From contig NC_087392.1 in the NCBI RefSeq assembly GCF_963675165.1, positions 1,875,001-1,939,000 of the forward strand: a stretch of 64,000 bases of DNA, written 5' to 3'. Position 1 is the stretch's first letter. Every line of letters starts with the position of its first letter. Origin of the DNA: Halichondria panicea (Eukaryota > Porifera > Demospongiae > Suberitida > Halichondriidae). This document shows positions 35,491 through 46,078 of this stretch, in pieces. A program made the position numbers and the translations under genes. The notes beneath the pieces were generated by a model that worked only from the letters and a program-made list of their open reading frames with translations, did not search any database and was not told the DNA's origin.

Positions 35491-37017
35491 TTACAGTTCG
35501 TCTTTTCCAGTGCTTGCAGCCAGCAGTCCACGAGAATAAATAGTGTATCATATCACTCCGAGCATCAGGAATGTACTTACTATATTCGTCAACATACCAC
35601 ACGATCGAAATTTCGGTCCAATCTTGTATCCACTGATAAAGAGAACTCTTCCAGTAATGAAGCTCAAAATGTAGATAGGTACCAGCTTCATCTCAGAGTC
35701 CTCAAGGTGTACGGTGAGGGCAAGAATGATAAAGAAGGCCAGTACTATCTGCTCAAAAGTGTTTGTGAGGATATTCTTTTCCACTTGGAGGAAGTGATTA
35801 TTCCCGGAAAATTCAAATGCCTCCAGGATAACATCCAGCACTCGGTTAGGATCAATGTTGAAACGACCTACACACACACACAGACAAGATTACAGCCATG
35901 AGGGTAAAATATTTACAGGCATAATCTTAGGATTAGATAGCTTTGCTCACCATTGATAGCCATGGTTATGGAGCTGCAAGCTACCCCTATGTATTTCATA
36001 AATGACCAATGAGAAGAGCATTATAATTATTGTCAAGCATGGCTGGAGCAGCTGCCAGTGGCCTCTCCTCGTGACCCAGCTCCACCACCAGCTTAGATTA
36101 GCCCTCGTTCTCCTCTCGGAACAGATTAAACTTCTGCTGCTTGTAGCTGCATGACAACAGTAATTGACAGTAATTGACAACAACACGACAACTCTCTATT
36201 ACGCTAGCTCAAAAAATAAGATTTAAACTTTGTGCAGGAGAATTTTGAGAGATCAATCACTCACAATAACTTTGTTTTGGTCTTGACATATTTCTGATTG
36301 AAATTCCTAGCTGAAGGGACCAGACTGACTTGCTCCAGTGTTTCCATCTCTAGTCGTTCTTTCAGCAGCGGCTCTCCAACAGTTTTCTGAGGAGGCAGAA
36401 AACAATCAATCAGAGGCTTTATTATAATAGAAGAAATGGAGTGTCTGTCCCCTTGTTAGTTTAAAGTACGTGCCATAAGAGCGGTTATCACAGAAACAAA
36501 TGCAGTCCTCTCATCCTTGTTCTCATTGCTGATCGTCTCAGCATCTGAAATACGTAAGAATTGTATTAGAGAGTACAGAGGGTAAATCAGTGTCCAAGTC
36601 CTACATAATTATAAGTGTGATTGGTATTGTATGATTGTGGGTCCCCTTACGTATATAGATGTGAGTTCTGAGATAAAGGTGGCCACATCCTGTCCGTCTA
36701 GTGCCCCAGTCACACAGTGCTTGAGCAGGTCGTACAGCATGCCACGCAACTCTACAATTCAGAAGCACATATTGACGTACTGTGTGGAATGTTATTATGT
36801 AGTACTAGTGTGCGTTTTCTCGTATTTGTCAGGTAGACCTCACCCACACAGTCGGTTCCATGTGTCCCAGTGGAGAGTACGTCCTCGAATAAAGCAAGGC
36901 TACAGTGATGTGGTGTGTCACTTATTTATTGTAGGCCATCAAAAGACAGTCTACTTACGCCTTGTCATGGCCTTTGGTGCTCCAGTCCTTGACCAGCTCC
37001 TCTGATAAAGCCATCAT
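35491..37017 (-). pseudogene. Chimeric THOC2(5')::MAPEG(3') pseudogene, unit 2/3 junction
   Basis: Same structure as the first chimera. It shares the exon 7 TAA (36098-36100), so both descend from one mutated copy. Additional damage is private to it: a deletion of about 55 bp near 36565 removes the donor side of THOC2 exon 4, and a TGA at 35548-35550 truncates the MAPEG part a few residues before its last membrane segment. Exon 2 lacks the 2-bp deletion seen in the first chimera. The MAPEG part is otherwise clean through LVPIYILSFITGRVLFISGY. Confidence 0.88.
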
Positions 37018-38175
37018 CCACCTTGTACAATGTACCTACCAGCCAGCATGTACAACTCTGAACTGTACTATATATGAAAAAACCTTTGTGCCACAATGCT
37101 CGCAGAGAAGTGGGACCAGTCCTACAGCAGTAGATCTACTATAGCAGTACTATACTTTAATACTATAAGCTGGCTCAGATGCACCATCTCCTTCAGCCTT
37201 CTAAGATCAGCAGTACAGTGCATACGCAGTGCACGCTCGTCCAAGGGGAAGGCAGCAAGATCTATAGATACCAGGTACCCCTTGTAGACGTTTAGTTGGG
37301 CGGAGTCCAACCAACGCTGCGCTCTGGGTTGGGTATCAGTACATGTAGCAGTTTTGTTCCACCGGTACTTGAGACAGAGTATGAATATTGTTTAATCTTT
37401 AAGTGGCTGACAACCGCATGGCTCAGGGGTGCGATATAAAGAAATCAATTAACTATTTGGATGGCTATTCTAGCTGACTGGATCTAGCTATAGTTGTTTT
37501 GGAATTCAAGAAAGACCTCAGACTCTTAGAGAAAGTAGAAGAATACTGTAGCCTGTAATATAAGATTTAGTACAGGCAGAAATAAACTTTTTCATAATAG
37601 TTAGACATCTAGCACAAGGAGAGGTACAGCCAGCTATAAGACTACCCCAAGGCTTCTGAGAAGCTTTTCGAAGACCAAAGAAGGCATACATAACACAGGT
37701 TTTGTCCAAACTAATGATCTAATCTTATTGGTAGCACAACAAAACTTAAAACAAAGACAAGTCCTTTTAATTAATTAATACATACTGTTCAAACTTCATT
37801 CATAGATGCTAAGATAGACTATGCTTCTTTTCTAGTAGCCTAGATATCCAGCAGGAGCTGTTTCTGCATTCTCCAGAGAAATACAGTGTCCCAGCTCGCC
37901 TTGTCAGCTAAATTGAGCTGTAAGGTTTCCCACTTGAACGCAGCAATCTGATTGGGCTGCAAATTTCTTGCAGTGGGAACAAAACTGCTACATGTACTGA
38001 TACCCAACCATGAGCGAAGCGTTGGTTGGACTCCGCCCAACTAGTAGACGTTGTGGCCGCCGAGACCAACCTCTGGCCATGCTGAACTCTATAACTTACT
38101 GCGCATGCCTATCTACTGCTATAGCCTATTAAACTTTGCTAAAGTTGTAAGTAGTAAAGTTGTAAAGGTAGAAAA
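37018..38175. other. Expanded promoter-side spacer of GPI gene C
   Basis: Equivalent to 31776-32476 but with a 751-bp element inserted at 37293-38043. Outside the element it matches the unit 2 spacer, including the last about 80 bp before the start codon. No coding exon is seen. Confidence 0.6.
37293..38043. mobile_element. MULE-like element with long TIRs and a 9-bp target duplication
   Basis: TAGTTGGGCGGAGTCCAACC at the left and its exact complement at the right begin terminal inverted repeats of about 65 bp (37293-37357 against 37979-38043; one internal mismatch region seen). GTAGACGTT flanks both sides (37284-37292 and 38044-38052). The unfilled site is visible in unit 2 near 32270, where GTAGACTTTGTGGCCG runs without interruption. 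A 9-bp duplication with long TIRs fits Mutator-like elements. No transposase frame, so it is non-autonomous. Confidence 0.9.
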
Positions 38176-40206
38176 ATGAAGTTTGTTGTTCTTAATCTTG
38201 TTGCTGTTTTGGCCCTTCAGCTAGGTAAGTTCAGAGTGTGGTTACCTATAATATGTACACTAGATCTAGTAGTCATATCATCAGATCTAGAACAGGGCTG
38301 TCATGCTAGATCTAGGTGTACTAAATATAAAGCTTTAACAGTATTTGTTTACTAGTACCAGGAGTGCACTCCTGTAGTACAGTATAGTAGCCTGATATAT
38401 AGTTATAAAATACTTCTTTGCACATGGTAACGGGAATTGAATACAGTACAGACTAGACAGTGCAGTGTAGTGAGATTTAATCATGATAGAGCAGGCCCAG
38501 TGACTTCCATGCAGTCTACACTAAGACTCCCGGAAGTGTGTATTATACAGTTCATTTGCCAATTTATATGGGCCCTTATGGGAGATAATGATATTCATAG
38601 TTCGCGGTAGTATCAAAAACAGTAACACTGTTTTTGTCAAGGATAACTTTTCACCAGTAGGTGCCTATCACTATTAAATGATATACAAATAATGCTGAAT
38701 AAATAAGCTACTGAATGATATAAAAATTAAGTGGTAAAAAAGTACTGAATTGCTGCATTGTATGAAAGAAAACTGGTGATATTTATATTTTCTGTGACTT
38801 TGATTTCCGGGCAAATTAGTAATGGGGGTGCTGGAGAGATACAGATGAGCTAGACTATAGACAACACTGGTAACTACAAGTAGACCAAATAAGAACACTA
38901 ATGACCCAGGTTTGACCAAGATACAACAAAGTAAACATTGACAAAAATGAGTAAGTTTAGCTCTTGCCTACTTGCCACTTGAGTGTCCAGAGTTTCTTGA
39001 AACTGCCTAGATAGCTAATATAATGCTAGAAGTTAGTCTTTGCAAAGAAATAAACAGCATCCGCTTTGCCAATATTTTTTTATAGCAGGTCTTGTGTTCT
39101 AACATTGGCCAGTTTATTGGATATATCCTGTTTGGACTGACTTTGATTTCTGGGCAAATTAGTACTCCCCAGTTCTGGATCCTAATTTTCCTGTGGCCAG
39201 TTCATGAATACTATATCTACTAGTACTGTGACTCTGGAACCTGGCTTGCACTTCAGGACCTGGGTATTGATGCTGGAAAAACTGAAAAAGTTGTTTCTTT
39301 ATCCAATTCTGATAGTAAACAATGACATAACAGAAGCCATAATTAAATTTACGGAGAATTACTGTAGTATTTGCAAGCCACAAACAGGAAATTTACTCAC
39401 TATGATGCAAAACCACGATTACATCATTTGAAGCCAAATTTGTAGTCTTAGTGTAGACTGATAGATGATTTAGATCTACCACTATGCACACCACACAGTC
39501 TCTGCAGACCACGGCACTGGGACTTGTGATGGCTTGGATCATTTGATTGAGAATGTGAACCCCATCCTTGGCCAGTGTACTCGAGATGCAGAGTGTACGC
39601 AAGTCAACTGCAGTTCACAAACCCTTGGAGTGCCTGATGCAACCATAACTCTCCTACCTTGTAATGAACCTCCAGCCATCAATATTGTTGCGATTGCCGC
39701 TGCTGGAGATGTGATAGGGAATTACACTACATCGACCAATGCAGTGGACCAGCCACTCGCAACACCAGAGGGAATCACCCTTGTTCGTCTTGACTGGATT
39801 GTTACTTACAACCCTGTGAACATGGGACTTAAAATTCAGGTACCTAATAATTTAAACACCAAGTGAGCCAGATAATGGTGCTGTAGTTGTAGTATAGCTG
39901 GAGGCTTGACTGCCATTAAATGTGTCACCTTCCTTTCCAGATCAATGGATCACTTTTCCCTGCTTTAGACATGAAGGTACCTCTCATCAATACAACCACT
40001 ATTCTGATAGATACATCGGTGTGTGCAGGTAAGCTGTGATGTATAGCTACTGAGTACACCAGTTACAATTTTTTTGCAATTTGCTTGAATGTTAAGCACC
40101 ATAGTTATTATACTATTACGCTAACTTTGTATCTGCAGGTGCTCCAAAACTTCAGTTTATGCTTGCTGGACTGATAGCCTCCCTCCTTGTAGCCATGCTT
40201 GTGTAA
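38176..40206 (+). CDS. Secreted six-cysteine protein C, probable GPI anchor, hybrid module
   Basis: Four exons (38176-38224, 39499-39839, 39941-40028, 40139-40206) give 181 residues: signal peptide MKFVVLNLVAVLALQL, one six-cysteine module and the GPI-type tail, with no Thr/Pro stalk. Exon 2 begins like gene B module 1 (VSADHGTGTCDGLDHLIEN) but ends like B module 2 (NIVAIAAAGD..., LVRLDWIVTYN). Exon 3 and everything downstream also match B module 2. This is the pattern expected if recombination inside exon 2 deleted the stalk and one module from a B-like gene, or if B arose from a C-like gene by the reverse event. Intron 1 (1,274 bp) holds a 949-bp insertion. Confidence 0.8.
38512..39460. mobile_element. 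949-bp TIR element in GPI gene C intron 1
   Basis: It begins CAGTCTACACTAAGAC and ends with the complement GTCTTAGTGTAGACTG, and is missing from gene B intron 1, where TTCCATG is followed at once by different sequence. Internally, GACTTTGATTT(C/T)(C/T)GGGCAAATTAG occurs twice (38796 and 39137). No clear target duplication and no transposase frame; the superfamily was not assigned. Confidence 0.78.
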
Positions 40207-40667
40207 CTGCTATACAGTAGTCTTGAATACAACTCAGAGTTTAACTTTCACTATATAGATTTAGTGTGCTCTATTGTGAATAATGATAGTGGTGATTGAG
40301 ATTGATAAATTTCATGATTATAGTATTGTCCTATTGTGTTTGTCACAATTCAGCTTTCATTATTGCTTTTGGTGGTTAGACAAAATGTATGAGCACAATA
40401 CCCGATCATGCAGACAAACATCCTATTAAATCGAGAAACGGGAGGACTGAGGGGAGGGTTCCGTTGACCTCGTACCCAATCACAAAGAGACATCAGTCAA
40501 CAAAGAAGCACATACAAATAAATTTACTGTAGTGTGAAATGGTAAAGATCAATACATAGTTAAAGCAAGAATGAGTATATCACCTGTAATCAGAGAGAGG
40601 AAGAAGCAAACACACCAATCATACAATTAACACTCAAATTACTGTTCTCAGATAAAATTAATTTGTT
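40207..40667. other. Convergent spacer, GPI gene C / MAPEG-like gene
   Basis: AT-rich 3' flank almost identical to 35038-35490. It must hold both 3' UTRs. No other feature seen. Confidence 0.6.
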
Positions 40668-41270
40668 TTACAGTTCGTCTTTTCCAGTGCTTGCAGCCAG
40701 CAGTCCACGAGAATAAATAGTGTATCCTATCACTCCGAGCATCAGGAATGTACTTACTATATTCGTCAACATACCACACGATCGAAATTGCGGTCCAATC
40801 TTGTATCCACTGATAAAGAGAACTCTTCCAGTAATGAAGCTCAAAATGTAGATAGGTACCAGCTTCATCTCGGAGTCCTCAAGGTGTACGGTGAGGGCAA
40901 GAATGATAAAGAAGGCCAGTACTATCTGCTCCAAAGTGTTCGTGAGGATATTCTTTTCCACTTGGAGGAAGTGATCGTTCCCGGAGAGTGGGTTGGCCGC
41001 TGGAGTTGTGCCTCGCTTGTTTGACACGCCCATGATTGTGTACATGAAAATAACAGCAAATGGAAATGCACACCATCTGAGGGAGAACTGCAACTTATCA
41101 GAGAACTCGTTGGATGAAGGCAGCGGAATGGAGTTGCAATGATAATAGCCTCCATAGAAAATGGTGACTAGAAGAGCGATACCAATTAGCAACTGGACCA
41201 TAAAGACTGGTAACAGCTGCTTCCGGGTTTTTCTCCATTCTTCTTTCTCTTTTGGTGTCATTATAGGCAT
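40668..41270 (-). CDS. MAPEG-like multi-pass membrane protein (TMEM79-like)
   Basis: A single exon of 200 residues; the ATG at 41270 is followed by a basic cytosolic stretch (MTPKEKEEWRKTRKQ). Five hydrophobic segments fall at about residues 19-40, 63-84, 108-128, 136-157 and 170-190. The run from NTLEQIVLAFF through LVPIYILSFITGRVLFISGY has the E...Q and P.Y...R..F..GY spacing of MAPEG proteins (glutathione-dependent membrane enzymes and relatives such as vertebrate TMEM79). Catalysis cannot be judged from sequence. The C-terminus GKDEL ends in a KDEL-type sequence, which could act in ER retrieval if lumenal. Two truncated copies lie upstream in the triplication; this is the only intact one. 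Confidence 0.72.
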   Translation of the reverse strand: MPIMTPKEKEEWRKTRKQLLPVFMVQLLIGIALLVTIFYGGYYHCNSIPLPSSNEFSDKLQFSLRWCAFPFAVIFMYTIMGVSNKRGTTPAANPLSGNDHFLQVEKNILTNTLEQIVLAFFIILALTVHLEDSEMKLVPIYILSFITGRVLFISGYKIGPQFRSCGMLTNIVSTFLMLGVIGYTIYSRGLLAASTGKDEL

Positions 41271-41462
41271 CCTGATATTTTAGTAGCTGCTTTCTGATTT
41301 GGAGTCTTGAAGCAAAGCTACTCTGTACACTCAGCATGTGCATGAGTTGGGGGCGTGTCTTGTCAAAATGTTTAATCACCATCCCACGCATTTACTGTGA
41401 CTGGAGACCACGCCTTTCCTCGGGTAGAAAGGTGTGGTCTCTAGTCAGTTCTCAGGGACATC
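41271..41462. promoter_or_regulatory. Divergent spacer, MAPEG-like gene / small membrane protein
   Basis: 192 bp between start codons. It contains an inverted pair ACTGGAGACCACGCC / GGTGTGGTCTCTAGTC (about 41399-41445), a candidate hairpin or symmetric binding site. Promoter role inferred from geometry. Confidence 0.45.
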
Positions 41463-41675
41463 ATGGTTAGGCTGAGTGTGTTCCCTCTGCTGTTTGGAGC
41501 CTCTCTTCTTGCATTTGGACTGGGATTCATCAACAGAAAAAAGTTCTTCCCTGAAATTGAGCAGATCCATAAGGAAAGAGCCATCCAGAGCCATTACCAG
41601 GCCATCGATTTCCAGACCAAAGTAGCCGAGGGAGTGAGACGAGAGAGGCAACAAAAGAAAGAAAAAACTCAATAG
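41463..41675 (+). CDS. Small single-pass membrane protein, 70 aa
   Basis: An uninterrupted frame starting MVRLSVFPLLFGASLLAFGL: one N-terminal membrane segment (residues 5-23, glycine-rich), then a charged amphipathic tail (INRKKFFPEIEQIHKER..., QTKVAEGVRRERQQKKEK). Size and shape recall small inner-membrane subunits such as ATP-synthase subunit e, but I see no decisive match. Coding status rests on the well-formed frame, on a tail biased toward Lys/Arg/Glu/Gln, and on its place in a divergent pair 135 bp before SLX4. It could instead be a 5' exon of a longer transcript. Confidence 0.5.
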   Translation: MVRLSVFPLLFGASLLAFGLGFINRKKFFPEIEQIHKERAIQSHYQAIDFQTKVAEGVRRERQQKKEKTQ

Positions 41676-41810
41676 CAAATGGAGTCTAAAGATTAGCATA
41701 GAATTAGGTAAATACGTTGTTATTCTTCACTCACATTCGTAATTATCGTCTTCAACCCATGCAGGTTTCGGATACAGTATTTGATACACTTTGACTGCAC
41801 AGATTAAAGA

Positions 41811-44800
41811 ATGCACTCCAATACTTCAAGTCGCTCCAAGCTCTCCCTTAGGCGTAAGAAACCCAAAGATGATTCTTCTCCCTCGTTATCAAGTAAAGCA
41901 GTAGCTACTTCACTGGGCAACCTCAATGTGGACGCACAGAATACGCCAGCACAAAGTCAATCAAACTCGAAACTGCAGCCTCACAATAGTTCTAGACTCA
42001 ACCTGGTTATCACTAAGATAAATCTCTCACAACATAATGCTTCGAGAAGACCAAACGTTTCGTCCAATTTTACTGGGTGCTTGTCCGAAGGTGTACGTTC
42101 AGAAGTGTGTTGCAGTAATGAAGTTGGCAGTGATACAGAACTAAAGCACAATAGACAACTGGAAAGTGAGGATGGCAGCAAGCTAGTGGAGAGAAACTTA
42201 ACAGTATGTGAAACTGTTATATTGTAATTCATTTCTACATTTCTCTTGTTTGTTTGTTATTTTCGTGATTCGTACTCATACATGCTTGGCACAGACTTAA
42301 ACAAATGATTTTGCAGGGGATGATTCCTGCCAAAGCAGATACAAATAAACTTGACTGTGATGTAAAAGTGGAAGATGATAGTGATTTTAAAGAGCCTGTT
42401 CCTCAAATGATAAAAAGAAAACGGAAGAAACAAGACAAGTGTGTACAACCTAATAGCCTCTCTGTATAACATAGTCACCTTACCCCCCACACAGCTACAT
42501 GCAGAGCATTGAGGAGGAACAGTTACAGCTAGCTATGGTTCTGTCTGCCTCCATTGACCCACACGGTCCACCCTCTGTGGGGGACACTCTACCAGCACCG
42601 GCAGAACACGCACCCAAAAGACCAAAGAAACGGTGTGTTCATTTGTAACAGTTGGTAAAACAAATTTGCAAAATGTTCCTGTATCTGGTATCTTGCAGTG
42701 TGTACTAATTTCCTACCTACATGTATCTCCACTTCTTACGGGATCACATGACACATGCCATTTCAGAGCCAAACCGTCCAAGAAGGAGAAGACCGTCCCT
42801 CCACTCTTGACTGTGTCCTCTCAACAAGCCCGGGAAATGCTGGCACAGAGAGCACAAGAATTGCTGAAAGGATCTGCCATGGATGACGATCATATCCAGT
42901 CTACCCCAGCTTTTCATAGCAGCAAGTTACTGCTACCTCCAGAACATGTGAATGACGAGCAAGCATTTTCCAAGACTGTGAGTGGGAGCAAAGATGATGC
43001 CAAACTAAGAGAGGGTGATGATGTCATACAAGTGGAAAGTATTGTGCCCATGAGCCCTCCTGACACAGCTTTGAGGGATGAGAATAGATCATTTGCTACC
43101 GATTTTCAACACTTCGACTACTCCACGTTGTGGGAGCTAACCGACTTCAAGAAGTGTGAGAACAAAGACTTTTATGTTCCTTCGCTAAGCTCGATCATCA
43201 CCCCAGTCAAGGCACTACCACACACTGTGACTACTCATCCCCTGACTGACTGTGGGTCCACCCCACCCACTAACACACCCCCAGTGAGTTGTCTGATACC
43301 TTATACAGTTGAGACAGTAAAGTAACCTTATATATAGCTTATGCATTGTACTTGTAGTAGGGGTTGACCTGTAATTTATAGTGCTAGTACATTGCAGGCA
43401 GAGCTCTTAGTTTATTGGGCAGTAATAGAGTTTATAGTGCTATTAAAAATGTTCCATATAGAGGGTTACGTTCTCTTTTGTTGGGATATTCCGATTTTTG
43501 TTGTGATACAGTTGGAGGGTCACAATGAAGAGCAGTTTGCAGCAGTCAGGCACCTTTGCTCTGATCTGAGGTCATTGTTAGGGTCCTCATTGTTTAGTGA
43601 CGTTGAGATATCCACTAGGGGAGGAACTGTTATCTCTTCTCATGCTGTGCTGTTAGCGGCACGGTGCCCGTCACTCAGAGTGGTAAGTATTGTGACTCAG
43701 GAACGTAATTCACGGGATTTACAAGTCCCCCCCCCAAACACACTTAGTTGCTGTCAGGAGCCAAGTCACGTCCTATAAGATTAGACTGGAGTGATTACGA
43801 GGATAGTGTGGTGTTGTCCTTCCTTGAGTACCTGTACACTGGAGCCCCACCACCCTCCCAGTGTGACCACGCAGAGATGGAGTCTCTCACAGCACTGGCC
43901 AGAGAGTAAGGATGACTGCGCATTGATTGGTCCCCAATAATACTAGCATATGTATGATATAAGGTGCATGTAAGTGTACAAGCTTCTTACCGTCCTCTGT
44001 CAGGTGGTCTATGAGGGAGCTTGAAGTGTGGTGTGCAGGTTCAATGTCCAGTGTCATTTACTCACAGTTTGGAACTACAAGTGAAGCAAGTGATTCGCTC
44101 GTAACTAAAGAAACGAACACTCATTCTCCCGAAACAGAAGTTGTCAGTAAGAATGAAGAACGTGTTTCTAATTCACCCGAAATAATTGATTTGTCCCAAT
44201 CCTCAAATAAATCCTCCGAGAACACTAACACGAACTGTACTGAGCTTGCTGACGAACCATTGCTTATTTCTGAATCACCTAAGTCTGTAGAAAACATTTC
44301 TTCAACAACCACGACTGACTTCGACTTGCTGCTGGGACAAATACTATGCTCTGAAGTTACCTCAGAAATAACTGTTTCCTACTCGAAAACAGACATTGTT
44401 AAACAGTCCCCAAGTCCTTGTATATTGCTATCAAGCTCTGACTCGACTGATCCACAGAAGACAGAATTCGATGCAGCTATTGACCCAACTATTGATCAAG
44501 AAGAGGGTTGCAACTCTGACGACTTGTTTAGCCCTTCTCCATCCACCACCTGCAACGAGGTCACGCTACTCCCACCCCCTGAACCTGAAAATGATTATAT
44601 TATTACCGGACAATGTTTTGAAGGTGACCAGAGCATAGATGCAACAACTATAACTGAACCAATTCAACAGCTCGAGCCGCTCGAGCCAGAACTTTACGTA
44701 TTCGATAACGACCTTCTTATTGATGGTAGCGGGGACATTACTGAGTTGTTGTTAGAAGATTTCCCCACCCCTACAGCTCTCATCGAAAACAAAGCAACCT

Positions 44801-45919
44801 CCAGACTAGGGACTCCTGGGGATCAGCTGAAGACTCTAACTTTAGGTAGAGAAAAGTTTGGGGGTACGTTTCGAACCCCATTAGGAGTGGGTCGGTTTCA
44901 CTTGGAGACGGATGATGACATCACACCTATGCCTAATTATCGTAGCATGGTCACCCCCTTGTTGAAAGTAAGGTGTTCTAAATTTGGAGTGAAGCCGCTC
45001 GCTAAACGGAAGATGATTGCTAAACTTGAAGAGATCTACGACTATGCACATCCACTGGTTGGTGAGTCTAATATCTGCTTCCTATAGCTATTTAGAAATT
45101 GTACCGTCCGTATAGCATGTACACGTATATTTCGAGGGTATAAATGTTCGCGGTTTTCGCTGATTAAGCATGTACCGCAAACATTAAATATCGCATGCAT
45201 GCATACTGCAGAAAGGCTGCTATTCCGCGAAAACCTTTCTAACGGTCATTCCGCGAAATTTTATACCCGCTACATGATAATAATTATTATGTGCGAAGTA
45301 CAGTTGTCAATGATGTACTAATTAAGTCATGTATATAGATCACTGACATTTGTGCCTCCATCCATTTAGTATTGTGCCTTTAGAAGTAATTGCTCTTCAG
45401 GTGAAGACGGTGAAATAGTGGAAGATACACAAGAACCTCCTACTAAGAGCTCAACAAAGGAAACGAAAGGCAAGAAAGCTAAAAAGACGGTTTCCAAAGA
45501 GAACCAGGAGGTAAGGATTTGGCTACTACATTTACCCTCAGACATGCACTCATGGACAGGACGGTGTAGATCTCAAGTCAATGGTCAAGGCTAGCATTTG
45601 CTCCAATGAACAACTTTACCAAGATATCTTGACGTACAAGGTGTGTGTGTGTGCAAACTAATTAACCATAATAATTGTCTTCTTTACATGTAGCCATTGG
45701 AGCTGGCTCTCATTCACAGCATGGTGAAGGACTCTGGGGTGTCAGTATCCAAGGAAAAGCTCAGAGATATTCTAGATCAATGGGTAAGATAGCACTACAT
45801 TCACATGTAGATCTGTGGTTATGATACTGTGTCTCCCCTGCATGCAGTGTGTGACCTTCACAATTCCAAGACATGCTGACATGCAAAAAACAGATACAGT
45901 TACTCAAAAAACTACCTGA
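41811..45919 (+). CDS. SLX4: Structure-specific endonuclease scaffold SLX4 (BTBD12)
   Basis: Eleven exons (41811-42203, 42317-42438, 42495-42632, 42767-43283, 43512-43704, 43758-43905, 44004-45061, 45401-45510, 45560-45640, 45694-45783, 45848-45919) give 973 residues. SLX4 holds SLX1, MUS81 and XPF nucleases for DNA crosslink repair and Holliday-junction resolution. Visible order: basic disordered N-terminus; a UIM-like helix (SIEEEQLQLAMVLSASI); Ser/Pro-rich linker; BTB domain (SLFSDVEISTRGG, SSHAVLLAARCPS, FLEYLYTG); long acidic linker; SAP motif (TPMPNYRSMVTPLL, KFGVKPLAKRKMIAKLEEIY); C-terminal SLX1-binding helices (YQDILTYKPLELALIHSM, LRDILDQWCVTFT). No UBZ finger was seen. The exon 5 donor is uncertain: 43704 keeps phase, while the stronger GTAAGT at 43683 does not. 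Confidence 0.92.
45111..45274. mobile_element. MITE family 1, copy in SLX4 intron 7
   Basis: Second copy of the element at 24625-24812. It shares TATATTTCGAGGGTA, AAATGTTCGCGGTTTTCGC, GATTAAGCATGTACCG and the closing TTATACCCGCTA. The right terminal repeat is shortened compared with the THOC2 copy. Confidence 0.78.
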
Positions 45920-46078
45920 ACTGTACAGATTCTATACGTATCAGCAGTGCACGGTTCCCAATATATCCTTTACTAAATGTTCACTTGACAACTTAACAAC
46001 TACAAAAATAATCGCACCAGTAACTCGTCTGTGCTATTAAAAACCTAAGATGGCTACAAACTAAGTATACATACAAGC

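Larger units (their letters stand above)
26370..40986. repeat. Tandem segmental triplication (THOC2 5' - GPI gene - MAPEG tail)
   Basis: Three units in direct order: about 26370-30520, 30521-35811 and 35812-40986. Each runs from a breakpoint in THOC2 exon 8 through THOC2 exons 7-1, the divergent promoter and a GPI-anchor gene, into the 3' half of the MAPEG-like gene. At 30516-30521 and 35806-35812 the MAPEG frame stops at ...CC(T/C)GGA and, after about 4 filler bases, THOC2 exon 8 resumes at TCAAATGCCTCC. The intact MAPEG gene continues differently at 40986 and intact THOC2 at 26370. Units 2 and 3 share a nonsense change absent from unit 1, so one arose from the other. Units 2 and 3 are longer because of transposon insertions. 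Confidence 0.92.
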
